The notes below the pieces were generated by a model. It saw only the letters and a list, made by a program, of their open reading frames with translations. It was not told where the DNA came from and ran no database searches. A DNA stretch of 56,013 bases from Bacteroidota bacterium (GTDB lineage Bacteria > Bacteroidota > Bacteroidia > Bacteroidales > WCHB1-69), in NCBI GenBank assembly GCA_029570835.1, contig JAKPTX010000041.1, positions 1 to 56,013 on the forward strand, read 5' to 3'. Positions 1-8,740 of this stretch are shown here, piece by piece. The position numbers and the translations under genes are program-made. Every line of letters begins with the position of its first letter. Position 1 is the stretch's first letter.

Positions 1-1290
1 CCGGGTCCCAATGATTCAGGTAGTGCCTCCTCTCCCAATAATGATGGTACTACTGATGCGAATTTACAAGCACTGACCAGTGGGAATTTAACGGGACTCT
101 CCAAATTGGAGTTTGATTTTATGTCGATATCGGGGTATGTACAATTTGAGTATATATTTGCTTCTGAAGAGTATCCTGAGTATGTGTGCTCTAGTTTTAA
201 TGATATATTTGCCTTCTTTTTGACAGGAACTCACCCTGTTACAGGGGTTACCTCCACGTGGAATATCGCATTAATTCCAGGAACAACGCTTCCTGTGGCA
301 ATCAACTCATTGAATCCCGGAGTTCCGGGCAGTTCGGGAAGTGCCAGTGGTTGTTCCGGTCCAAATCAGTCGCTCGCATACTCCAGCTTTTATCAGTCGG
401 TGGCCAGCGGTAGCACCGGCATGCAGTTTGACGGATTTACCAGAATTCCTGCTTCCAGTCCGCACTCTCCATTTGGTATTCCGATGGGATTGCTGGCTAA
501 ATCAAGAATTCTACCCTGTGAAACCTATCACATGAAGTTGGCTATTGCTAATGTAACCGATAATGCCTACGATTCAGGCGTGTTTTTGAAACAAGGTAGT
601 TTTATCACTCCTTCGGAGTTTAAAACCTTCCGTGCACCTACGGTTCCAAGCAATCCTTATTTGATTCCCGGATATAACAGCGATACGGTATATTGCATGA
701 TTATACCTCCCGATTCCACCCGCGAGTACACGATTTTGGCTTTCCCGGATATGACTGAAACTACTGCCGAGTTTGATGTGGATTTTGAAATCTACTATTT
801 GGATGCGATAGGGGATACACTTGTAAAATCCGATACTGTAGTAACTGCATTTCAATTGGGGTTGGGTCAACCGATTACCAAAATGTTGGTGAAAGTAAAA
901 GATGATGCTCAATTCGATGAGGGTGAAGTCAAAGTACTGAAAATGGTCGTAAAAGTGGAGACTTGTCCTAACGCCATTCCCATCGTGGACACTATTTTCT
1001 ACAGTCTGCGGGCTCCCAACGAGGATGAAATAGGGATAGATACGTACGAATTTTCTTCCGTTACAATTTATCCTAATCCTTCCGATGCTATTTTTTATAT
1101 TAAAAATCAAGGGGGGGATCCAATCCGTGAAATCGAACTTTTTGATCTTTCCGGCAAACGGGTTGGGCTCTATACCCAGATCCACTCACCCGAATATAGC
1201 CTGGATCTCAACCATTTGAAAACCGGCATCTATTTCGCCAAACTCAAAATGGACAGATACCATCGGATTGAGAAATTGGTAAAACAATAG
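1..1290 (+). CDS. Choice-of-anchor L domain protein with T9SS C-terminal sorting tail (5' truncated)
   Basis: The frame is open from base 1, so the true start lies outside the window; the first internal ATG is at 106. The N-terminal part matches the choice-of-anchor L domain, with the typical run LEFDF, FASEEYPEYV, FNDIFAFF and NIALIPGT. The last ~75 residues form a type A T9SS sorting domain: VTIYPNPS, then LFDLSGKRV, then LKTGIYFAKL and a basic end. It is therefore predicted to be exported by the Sec system, moved through the T9SS and fixed to or released from the cell surface. PorX, encoded at 40808-42358, fits a T9SS-bearing host. A G7 run (near 1111-1117) lies in the tail-coding part. 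Ligand or substrate is unknown. Confidence 0.88.
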   Translation, partial: PGPNDSGSASSPNNDGTTDANLQALTSGNLTGLSKLEFDFMSISGYVQFEYIFASEEYPEYVCSSFNDIFAFFLTGTHPVTGVTSTWNIALIPGTTLPVAINSLNPGVPGSSGSASGCSGPNQSLAYSSFYQSVASGSTGMQFDGFTRIPASSPHSPFGIPMGLLAKSRILPCETYHMKLAIANVTDNAYDSGVFLKQGSFITPSEFKTFRAPTVPSNPYLIPGYNSDTVYCMIIPPDSTREYTILAFPDMTETTAEFDVDFEIYYLDAIGDTLVKSDTVVTAFQLGLGQPITKMLVKVKDDAQFDEGEVKVLKMVVKVETCPNAIPIVDTIFYSLRAPNEDEIGIDTYEFSSVTIYPNPSDAIFYIKNQGGDPIREIELFDLSGKRVGLYTQIHSPEYSLDLNHLKTGIYFAKLKMDRYHRIEKLVKQ

Positions 1291-1293
1291 CGA

Positions 1294-1317
1294 TTTCGGA
1301 TTTCGGATTTCGGATTT
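1294..1317. repeat. Heptamer tandem repeat ATTTCGG (about 3 units)
   Basis: Three units of ATTTCGG/TTCGGAT begin directly after the stop codon of the preceding gene. The same unit recurs at 11691, 17077 and 23894. Confidence 0.8.
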
Positions 1318-1488
1318 TGACTAGGATTATGATTTCAGGATATAACTTGCTGAAATTCAATTATTTCCAATTTTTTATTTCTTGTTTCTTATTTGGAATT
1401 TTAAATAAATGGGGGGCAGATCATATTTCGCTTTTTCGATATTTCTTTACCCCACTCTGGAATATTACACCTTTTAGGGAATTACACA
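1318..1488 (+). repeat. GGGGGCAG-N30-CCCCACTCTGG intergenic element, copy A (long form)
   Basis: The core is GGGGGCAG at 1412-1419, a 30-nt spacer, and CCCCACTCTGG at 1450-1460. Similarity to copy B (23926-24100) extends over roughly 170 bp on both sides, including TTTCTTATTTGG just before the G run and ACCTTTTAGG after the core. It has no convincing reading frame. It lies between two convergent genes. Confidence 0.75.
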
Positions 1489-1553
1489 AATTACGAATTA
1501 CGAATTACGATGAATCAATTCTAAATTCTGAATTCTAATTTCTAAATTTACTT
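1489..1553. repeat. Heptamer arrays AATTACG then AATTCTA-like
   Basis: About three AATTACG units (to ~1510) are followed by a degenerate period-7 run: AATTCTA, AATTCTG, AATTCTA, ATTTCTA. It ends only a few bases before the stop codon of the convergent minus-strand gene. Confidence 0.75.
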
Positions 1554-1559
1554 CCGAAA

Positions 1560-1787
1560 TCATTTCTCTTCCTCGTGCTGCTTTTTTGCTTGCTCGTAAG
1601 CAATAAACGTCACTGGATAGAAAAAGCCCCACATGAAAAAAGTCTTAAATAAAAAGGTCCTGACAGACCACGGATCATCCAATATCAGGAATACCAAAAG
1701 ATTACAAATAAGAGCTAAAACCAGACTTCCCACTACAAAGAACCAATATTTGTATTTGTCAAGAACCGGAAAAGAAATTTTCTTCAT
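1560..1787 (-). CDS. Small two-TM membrane protein, function unknown
   Basis: The protein has 75 residues and begins MKKISFPVLDKY. It has two hydrophobic segments (about residues 13-33 and 40-62) separated by DDPWSVR and ends in a charged tail, QAKKQHEEEK. The frame is open upstream to 1925, but a good promoter (TTG-N17-TATATTTG at 1811-1838) lies just before the ATG at 1787, so the shorter form is chosen. I do not recognise a family. It is probably a cytoplasmic membrane protein. Confidence 0.55.
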   Translation of the reverse strand: MKKISFPVLDKYKYWFFVVGSLVLALICNLLVFLILDDPWSVRTFLFKTFFMWGFFYPVTFIAYEQAKKQHEEEK

Positions 1788-1810
1788 TGGATTATGTTTT
1801 TTAATTTCTG

Positions 1811-1838
1811 CAAATATATAACTTTTTTGAACGCGCAA
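1811..1838 (-). promoter_or_regulatory. Bacteroidota-type promoter for the small membrane protein
   Basis: On the minus strand, TTG (1836-1838), a 17-nt spacer and TATATTTG (1811-1818, followed by CA) match the -33/-7 pattern of Bacteroidota promoters. This supports the start at 1787. Confidence 0.6.
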
Positions 1839-1914
1839 CCTAATCAATTCTCTACAAACGGCCAACGTCTCTACGATATGGAAATAGATTTTCCAAAAAT
1901 CGGAAATAAAATTA

Positions 1915-1922
1915 TACCTTTG
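1915..1922 (+). promoter_or_regulatory. -7 box TACCTTTG for the flippase operon
   Basis: TACCTTTG followed by CA fits TAnnTTTG. It lies about 58 bp before the ATG at 1981. No clear -33 element is seen. Confidence 0.5.
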
Positions 1923-1980
1923 CAAACTGAATTAATTATAAACAATTTGTTCAAATAATCCGCAATCCGAAATCTAATTA

Positions 1981-3333
1981 ATGTTCAGCAATATTGTTTC
2001 CACGTTTTTCTCCCGAATCTTGACCATCCTGGTGATGCTTTTTGTCATGATTTTCAATTCCAACCAGTTTGGAGCAGAAGGGGTGGGGTCAATCAGTTTG
2101 ATTATATTGAATGTTACTATCATTCAGCTCATTGCAACCTTTATTGGCGGAACAACGTTGGTTTATTTAATACCACGAAGAGATCCTAAACTGTTATTGA
2201 AACTGAGTTTCTATTGGGCACTACTGGCTAATTTATTGGGTGTCACTATTTTACATCTCGCCGGAATGATCCCTGAAGGGTACACTGTTTTGTTGTTCTT
2301 TATGGCACTCTCTGTTACCTTTTTTACTATTAATCTGTCTGTTTTGCAAGCTTACGAGAAGATCAAAGCACTGAATGTTTTTCAAGTGATGCAATCGCTG
2401 ATTTTAATTGCTATGATGGGCGTTTTGCTCTTCTTTTATCGTTACCGGCACTATGCTCTCTCAATAGATATCTACATTGATGCCTATTTTTTCTCTTATC
2501 TTGTACTTTTTTTAATCTCTTTCCGTCTTGTTTTACGTCTCCTTCGTCAACCAACTCAAATAACTGTAAATCAATCAATTGATACTGAAAGGCAACCTTC
2601 GTTAACTTTTTGGGAGCAACTAAAAGAGATGGCTCAACTGGGTTTTTGGGTTCAAATTGCAAACTTGACTCAATTGTTTAATTATCGCTTAAGTTATTAT
2701 TTGATAGAGTTTTATGTGGGGAGAAAACCGTTAGGAGTTTACGATATGGGAACCAAAATCTCTGAGGCGATCTGGGTGCTTCCCAAAAGTTTATCTTTAG
2801 TGCAATATGCTCGTCTCTCCAACACCAACGATAACCAATATGCTCAAAAAATCACCTCTATTTTGGCTAAAATATCTACTTTATTCACCTTTTTTGCACT
2901 CTGTATACTGCTCATTTTACCCTCCTCGCTCTTTGTAGCCATTTTTGGTCCCGATTTTGGAGAAGTCAAGAAGGTGATCCTTGTTTTGGCACCCGGAATC
3001 TTATCCATCTCATTTTTAACGATTATATCTCATTATTTTGCTGCACAAGGACTCTATCGTATCAATGCAATCTCTTCATTGATAGGACTTTGTGTTACTC
3101 TACTAGGTGGATTTTTTTTTATCCCGCTCATGGCTCATTACGGAACATTGCATGCTATTTTAACCGCCGGAGTGGTTACTTCGGTCTCTTACCTAAGCAG
3201 CTTAATCTTTTCTCTAATCATATTTTATCAACGGAATAGAGCCTTACGTTCTGTTTTTATGATTAAACGGGAAGATTTCACTATCTTTGCTACGGAAATC
3301 AAACAAATTCTGAACTTAAAAAGAAAACGCTAA
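1981..3333 (+). CDS. Polysaccharide/lipid-linked oligosaccharide flippase (Wzx/MATE-like)
   Basis: A 450-residue protein made almost entirely of hydrophobic segments, about 12-14 TM helices, in the style of the MOP exporter superfamily (polysaccharide biosynthesis proteins). The N-terminus has SRILTILVMLF and NQFGAEGVGSISL, typical of the first helices of these flippases. The predicted role is moving lipid-linked glycan precursors across the inner membrane. It is followed after 2 nt by a GT4 glycosyltransferase, which supports a role in surface or storage glycan assembly. The exact substrate cannot be read from the sequence. Confidence 0.8.
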   Translation: MFSNIVSTFFSRILTILVMLFVMIFNSNQFGAEGVGSISLIILNVTIIQLIATFIGGTTLVYLIPRRDPKLLLKLSFYWALLANLLGVTILHLAGMIPEGYTVLLFFMALSVTFFTINLSVLQAYEKIKALNVFQVMQSLILIAMMGVLLFFYRYRHYALSIDIYIDAYFFSYLVLFLISFRLVLRLLRQPTQITVNQSIDTERQPSLTFWEQLKEMAQLGFWVQIANLTQLFNYRLSYYLIEFYVGRKPLGVYDMGTKISEAIWVLPKSLSLVQYARLSNTNDNQYAQKITSILAKISTLFTFFALCILLILPSSLFVAIFGPDFGEVKKVILVLAPGILSISFLTIISHYFAAQGLYRINAISSLIGLCVTLLGGFFFIPLMAHYGTLHAILTAGVVTSVSYLSSLIFSLIIFYQRNRALRSVFMIKREDFTIFATEIKQILNLKRKR

Positions 3334-3335
3334 CG

Positions 3336-4505
3336 ATGTTTGTATTGCATATTCCTTCATGGTATACTGATGATACTAAGCCCTTTCATGGCAACTTTAT
3401 CGAACGCCATATTGAAGCTATTGCTCTAAAAACGCCTTCTGTAACCCTAAAAGTGGTGGAAATCAATCAACGAACCGTTCCCCTAACGGTAGAAGAGCTT
3501 TCTCCTAATAATACTCTTTGTACTTACTATGTGAAAAGGAGACGCACTTTATTGGGACGTTTATTGAATAAATTTTTATTTGGATATTATTATATTAGGG
3601 GGGGGCAATTCATCGAGCAGCAGTTCGGCATCCCCTCTCTCATACATCTTCATGTCGCATTTCCGAGAGGGAGTGTGGCAGTACAGTACAAGAAAAGGTG
3701 GAAAGTTCCGTTATTGCTCACAGAGCATTGGAGCGTATATCATGAGCGGAATTATCCTTCGTCGCCTCCGAAGGTTAAAAAAGAGCTCAAAAAAATATGG
3801 GCTCATGTGGACGGAGTTACCACTGTTTCTGAATATTTGTTGAATGAGATCCGTCAGCGTTTTCCGGTTTCTCAAAGTGCGGTAATTTACAATGTTGTGG
3901 ATCATCACTTGTTTCAACCCCAACCCGTTTCCTTCCCCCCAATTAAACTCATTCATATATCCACTTTAGATGAGGATGCTAAGAATTTTCAAGGAATTTT
4001 AGAGGCTGTTTCAGAAGTAAGAAAAAAACGTAATGACTTTGTACTCAATGTAGTCAGTGAATTTGTTAAACCTCAATATGAGCAATGGGTTGTCGACCAT
4101 CAGCTTAGTGATACAGTCTATTTTTTAGGCAGTAAATCCTCTGAAGAGGTAGCAGAATTATTGGCACAACACCACTTTTTAATTCTCTATTCCAACTATG
4201 AAAATCAGCCCTGTGTGATTAGTGAGGCGTTCTCTTGTGGCAAACCGGTGTTGAGTAGTAACGTAGGTGGTATTCCTGAAATTATTTCTTCCGATCGGGG
4301 TGTTATTATCGCACCACATCAAACAGAACTCTTAATTGCTGCTTTAGAGCAGTTTATGGACAATTTTGACACATATAATGCGGAAAATATAAGAGAATAT
4401 GCAATAAATCATTTCTCAAAAGAGGTGATTGCTGAAAAATTTTGGCAATTTTATCAAAAATTTACTATATTTTCGCAGCGCGATAAAAAATGTAGAACTC
4501 AATAA
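3336..4505 (+). CDS. Glycosyltransferase family 4 (group 1)
   Basis: A 389-residue GT-B enzyme. The N-terminal half has LHIPSWYTDDTKPFHGNFI, typical of group 1 transferases. The C-terminal half has the EX7E motif (Glu289-Glu297, context SNYENQPCVISEAF) followed by GKPVLSSNVGGIPEI, which binds the sugar nucleotide. It sits 2 nt after a flippase gene and 13 nt before the glycogen fusion gene. A run of eight G at about 3598-3605 falls inside the frame (Arg-Gly-Gly-Gln codons). Slippage there would shift the frame, so phase variation is possible. Donor and acceptor are unknown. Confidence 0.85.
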   Translation: MFVLHIPSWYTDDTKPFHGNFIERHIEAIALKTPSVTLKVVEINQRTVPLTVEELSPNNTLCTYYVKRRRTLLGRLLNKFLFGYYYIRGGQFIEQQFGIPSLIHLHVAFPRGSVAVQYKKRWKVPLLLTEHWSVYHERNYPSSPPKVKKELKKIWAHVDGVTTVSEYLLNEIRQRFPVSQSAVIYNVVDHHLFQPQPVSFPPIKLIHISTLDEDAKNFQGILEAVSEVRKKRNDFVLNVVSEFVKPQYEQWVVDHQLSDTVYFLGSKSSEEVAELLAQHHFLILYSNYENQPCVISEAFSCGKPVLSSNVGGIPEIISSDRGVIIAPHQTELLIAALEQFMDNFDTYNAENIREYAINHFSKEVIAEKFWQFYQKFTIFSQRDKKCRTQ

Positions 4506-4518
4506 AGAAAAAAACTCT

Positions 4519-7500
4519 ATGAAAAATAAACCGAACTATCTATTTGAAACCAGCTGGGAAGTTTGTAATAAAGTAGGTGGAATTTACACCGTTTTGTCAA
4601 CAAAAGTAAGTACTGCCGTTGAACATTTTCATGATCAATATATTTGTATAGGTCCCGATTTGCCAAGGGAAAATAATCCTGATTTTGTGGAGGATCTTAA
4701 TCTTTTTAAACGTTGGAAAGAGGAGGCAATCAAAGAGGGACTCAAGATTCGTATTGGTCGCTGGAATGTTCCCGGGAATCCCGTTGTGTTCTTGGTTGAC
4801 TTTACACCTTACTTCTCTAAAAAAGATGATATATTTACCTCTTTTTGGTTAGATTTTAAGTTAGACTCTATATCAGGACAGTGGGATTATATTGAACCGG
4901 CTCTGTTTGGGTATGGTGCCGGGAAGGTGATCGAAAGTTTTTACAACTACTACTGTAATGCTCAAGATCACATTTTGGCTCATTTCCACGAGTGGATGAC
5001 CGGAACCGGAATTTTGTATCTCAAAAAACAAACTCCGCAAATCGGAACCATTTTTACTACCCACGCTACAGCGCTAGGGCGTTCTATAGCAGGAAACTTG
5101 TTGCCTTTGTACGATAATATTGAGCAGTACAGTCCGATAGATATGGCCCGTAACTTCAACATTCAGTCGAAATTCTCTCTAGAGTACCTCTCTGCAACAG
5201 AATCAGACGTATTTACAACAGTAAGTGAGATTACCAATGTAGAGTGCCGTCATTTCTTTGATAAACCTGTAGATGTTGTTACTATTAACGGTTTCGATAA
5301 CAGTTTTGTACCTGAAGGAGAAGAGTACACTCAAAAAAGAGCTGCTGCAAGAGCAAAAATATTACAAATTGTTTCTGCATTGACTCAACAAGAGATCAGT
5401 GAGGATGCCCTATTGGTGATCAATAGCGGTAGATATGAGTTTAAAAACAAGGGAATTGACCTTTTTATTGATGCTGTGGCTCAACTTCAACAAGCTAATC
5501 CGAAAAGAGAAGTAGTGGCTTGTATTGCCGTGCCGGCAGGCTGTCGCGCTCCAAAATTAGAGTTGTTGGAAGGAAAACAGTTGTCAGAATCGGTGCTTCA
5601 TGTTTCTGAATATACTACCCACTACTTAGCCAATTTAAACAATGATCCTATTGTGAACCACTTGAAGAAAAATGAGTTGTTCAACAGTGCAGATTCAAAG
5701 GTTAAAGTACTGTTTGTACCGGTTTACTTAGATGGTCAGGATCAGATCTTTAACCTCAATTATTACGACTTTTTAATCGGGTTTGATCTCTCTGTTTTTC
5801 CATCATACTACGAACCATGGGGTTACACTCCGTTGGAGAGTATCGCGTTTGGAATTCCAACCGTAACCACTACTTTGGCAGGTTTTGGAAGATGGATTAA
5901 GGAGAATTTTACTCAGCATCAAGGAGTTACTGTTGTTGAACGAACTGATACCAACGATACTGAAGTGGTTAACGCAATCGCTAATACATTATTGGAATAT
6001 AGCTCCCATACACCTAAGGTTCAAAGCTATTTGAAAAAAGAAGTGCAACAGATTGCACAAAAAGCATTGTGGAAAGAGTTGTACGATAACTATTTAGAAG
6101 CTTATGATAAAGCGATTCAAGCGACTACCTCCAGATATGAGTTATACTACAAAAAAGTCTCACAAATCAACTTATTTACAGAAATAAGCCAACCCCATGA
6201 GCCTTCATGGACTCACATTACAGTCAAATCCAAATTAACTCCTAATCTGAAACCGCTTGAAGAGATTTCACAAAATTTGTGGTGGAGTTGGAATATCGAG
6301 TCCAGAGAACTGTTTGAAGAGATTGCAGGAAAAGAGTTATGGGATGATTGTGGTGAGAATCCAATCAGTGCATTGCAAAGATTGTCCTACGAAAGAATTC
6401 AGCAATTTGACCAAAATAAAGCTTATTTAGAAAAAGTACAAAGAGTATATCGCTGTTTTCAAGATTATATTCATACTCCAAGAACACGCAAAGAGGGTAA
6501 AATTGCCTTTTTTAGCATGGAGTTTGGAATCAGTAACGAGTTGAAAATCTTTTCCGGAGGATTGGGAATGTTGGCAGGTGATTATCTGAAAGAAGCGAGT
6601 GATTCTCATGTCGATATGATTGGTGTGGGATTGCTGTACCGCTACGGTTATTTTACACAACAGATTGGTCATCAAGGAGATCAGATCAACCTTTATCCTC
6701 CTCAAAGCTATTCTAAACTGCCTATTACTCCATTCAGAAATGAGGATGAATCCTGGAAGATGCTCAATATTCCCTTGCCGGGCAGAACTCTCTATGTAAG
6801 AATTTGGAAAGCTATGGTGGGTAGGGTACCACTCTATTTAATGGATACGGACTTCAATGACAATATCCCTGAAGATAGAGCGATCACTTCCAGTTTGTAT
6901 GGTGGAAATTTGGAAATTCGCTTGAAACAGGAGATTCTTTTGGGGATTGGTGGTGTTCGTTTCTTACGTGAAATTGGCGAAGATCCGGTATTGTATCACA
7001 TGAATGAAGGACATGCCGCATTTTTGGGTATTGAGCGTCTCTCTGCTGAGATGAAGTACAATTATCGCACTTTTAAACAAGCTTTGGAGTTAGTCAGAGC
7101 CTCGACCTTATTTACTACGCATACGCCCGTTCCCGCAGGTCATGATAAGTTTTCAGAGGATATGATTCGTGTTTATCTGTCCAATTATCCTCAGTATTTG
7201 AATATTTCCTGGGAAGCCTTTATGGGACTCGGAAGAGTTCATGTTGAGGATCAAAACGAGAAGTTCTCAATGAGTATATTGGCTTGTAAGTTGGCACAGG
7301 AAATTAACGGTGTGAGCCGAATCCATGGTCGCGTATCTCGTGAAATGTTTGCCAATCTCTACGAAGGACATTATCCCAATGAATTGCATATCGGCTATGT
7401 GACTAACGGAGTCCATTATCCGACCTGGACACATAAAAAATGGCAACATTATCATAATCAGCTATTTGGAAAAGAGTTTGCAGAAAATCGTGCCAATCCC

Positions 7501-8739
7501 GAACTCTGGAAACCAATCTATAAAGCAGATGATGAAAAGATCTGGGGATTAAAAGAAGAATTGCGTAAAGAGTTGATGGACAACGTAAAAGAACTCTTAA
7601 CAAAACAGATGATCAATAGAAATGAGTCGCCATCCTTGATTCATAAAACAGTTACATCGCTGGATGATAAGACGTTAACCGTCGGATTTGCAAGACGATT
7701 TGCTACCTACAAAAGAGCACACTTGCTTATGATGAATGAACAAAGATTGGCTCAATTGGTGAATCATCCTGAATTTCCTATTCGCTTTATCTTTGCCGGG
7801 AAAGCGCACCCACACGACAAAGCAGGTCAAGATTTAATCAAGAGAATTATTGAGTTTTCCAGAAAAGAGGAGTTTATTGGAAAAATTATCTTTTTAGAGA
7901 ATTATGATATGATTCTGGCGAAAAAGTTAGTTTCCGGTTGTGATGTGTGGTTAAATAATCCGACAAGACCGCTAGAGGCTTCCGGTACCAGTGGAGAAAA
8001 AGCCGTGATGAACGGAGTGTTGAATTTTAGTGTTATGGATGGCTGGTGGGCGGAAGGTTACAAAGAGGGAGCAGGTTGGGCTATTGAAGAAAAAATCACA
8101 TACGAAAACAACCATCTTCAGGATGAGTTGGATGCCCATGTGCTCTATTCTATCTTCCAGGATCAGATTATACCTACTTTCTACTCACGTAACAATCAGG
8201 GAGTTTCTGAATGTTGGGTGAAAATGATGAAGGAGAACTTCTTCCAAATTGCGCCTCACTATACGATGAAACGTCAATTAGAGGATTACTACTTGAAGTT
8301 TTATAACAAACTGGAGGAAAGAACCAAAGCGTTACGTGCTAATCATGCAGAAAAGCTCAATCAACTCATCAGTTGGAAAGAGAGAGTGATTACAGAATGG
8401 GACAATATTGAGTTTGTGAACCAGGAGTTTGATAATCCAAATGATTTTCTATATTACATTGGAGAAGATGCGCAAATCAGTGTTCAGCTTCGTTTGGGTA
8501 TACTGCAACCTCAAGATGTCAAAATAGAGTTATGTATTTTATCTACGCTTGAAAATACCAATCAACTGTTTGCAAAGTATGAATTGGCTTATGATCATTC
8601 CGAAGATGGAGTACACACCTATAAGACAAAAATAACAGCCTCTTACTCAGGAAGTTGGAAAGTGGCATTGAGATTACAACCCAATCATCCTCTATTGCCG
8701 CATGACTTTGATTTTCACCTGGTTAAATGGCTTGACTAA
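4519..8739 (+). CDS. Glycogen synthase (GT3-like) fused to alpha-glucan phosphorylase (GT35)
   Basis: A 1406-residue two-enzyme protein. Residues 1 to ~555 resemble eukaryotic-type glycogen synthase: FETSWEVCNKVGGIYTVL at 9-26, and an EX7E pair, Glu432-Glu440, in SYYEPWGYTPLES. Residues ~560-660 are DUF3417-like (NLWWSWNIESRELFEE). The rest is an alpha-glucan phosphorylase of the short bacterial type, with the pyridoxal phosphate lysine at Lys1161 in EASGTSGEKAVMNG. The phosphorylase half would release glucose-1-phosphate; the synthase half would extend alpha-1,4-glucan. The frame is open from 4429, but the start at 4519 follows the stop of the upstream gene and gives the expected N-terminus. 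Fusions of this size are known in Bacteroidota. Confidence 0.88.
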   Translation: MKNKPNYLFETSWEVCNKVGGIYTVLSTKVSTAVEHFHDQYICIGPDLPRENNPDFVEDLNLFKRWKEEAIKEGLKIRIGRWNVPGNPVVFLVDFTPYFSKKDDIFTSFWLDFKLDSISGQWDYIEPALFGYGAGKVIESFYNYYCNAQDHILAHFHEWMTGTGILYLKKQTPQIGTIFTTHATALGRSIAGNLLPLYDNIEQYSPIDMARNFNIQSKFSLEYLSATESDVFTTVSEITNVECRHFFDKPVDVVTINGFDNSFVPEGEEYTQKRAAARAKILQIVSALTQQEISEDALLVINSGRYEFKNKGIDLFIDAVAQLQQANPKREVVACIAVPAGCRAPKLELLEGKQLSESVLHVSEYTTHYLANLNNDPIVNHLKKNELFNSADSKVKVLFVPVYLDGQDQIFNLNYYDFLIGFDLSVFPSYYEPWGYTPLESIAFGIPTVTTTLAGFGRWIKENFTQHQGVTVVERTDTNDTEVVNAIANTLLEYSSHTPKVQSYLKKEVQQIAQKALWKELYDNYLEAYDKAIQATTSRYELYYKKVSQINLFTEISQPHEPSWTHITVKSKLTPNLKPLEEISQNLWWSWNIESRELFEEIAGKELWDDCGENPISALQRLSYERIQQFDQNKAYLEKVQRVYRCFQDYIHTPRTRKEGKIAFFSMEFGISNELKIFSGGLGMLAGDYLKEASDSHVDMIGVGLLYRYGYFTQQIGHQGDQINLYPPQSYSKLPITPFRNEDESWKMLNIPLPGRTLYVRIWKAMVGRVPLYLMDTDFNDNIPEDRAITSSLYGGNLEIRLKQEILLGIGGVRFLREIGEDPVLYHMNEGHAAFLGIERLSAEMKYNYRTFKQALELVRASTLFTTHTPVPAGHDKFSEDMIRVYLSNYPQYLNISWEAFMGLGRVHVEDQNEKFSMSILACKLAQEINGVSRIHGRVSREMFANLYEGHYPNELHIGYVTNGVHYPTWTHKKWQHYHNQLFGKEFAENRANPELWKPIYKADDEKIWGLKEELRKELMDNVKELLTKQMINRNESPSLIHKTVTSLDDKTLTVGFARRFATYKRAHLLMMNEQRLAQLVNHPEFPIRFIFAGKAHPHDKAGQDLIKRIIEFSRKEEFIGKIIFLENYDMILAKKLVSGCDVWLNNPTRPLEASGTSGEKAVMNGVLNFSVMDGWWAEGYKEGAGWAIEEKITYENNHLQDELDAHVLYSIFQDQIIPTFYSRNNQGVSECWVKMMKENFFQIAPHYTMKRQLEDYYLKFYNKLEERTKALRANHAEKLNQLISWKERVITEWDNIEFVNQEFDNPNDFLYYIGEDAQISVQLRLGILQPQDVKIELCILSTLENTNQLFAKYELAYDHSEDGVHTYKTKITASYSGSWKVALRLQPNHPLLPHDFDFHLVKWLD

Positions 8740-8740
8740 A

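Noticed and set aside
1317-1538. Open frame across element copy A
   Set aside because: It runs through the repeat and heptamers, and its codons are not conserved in copy B, so it is not a gene.
3598-3645. Element core in the GT4 gene
   Set aside because: GGGGGCA is followed by CCCC after only about 23 nt and the boxes do not match, so it was kept only as a homopolymer tract.
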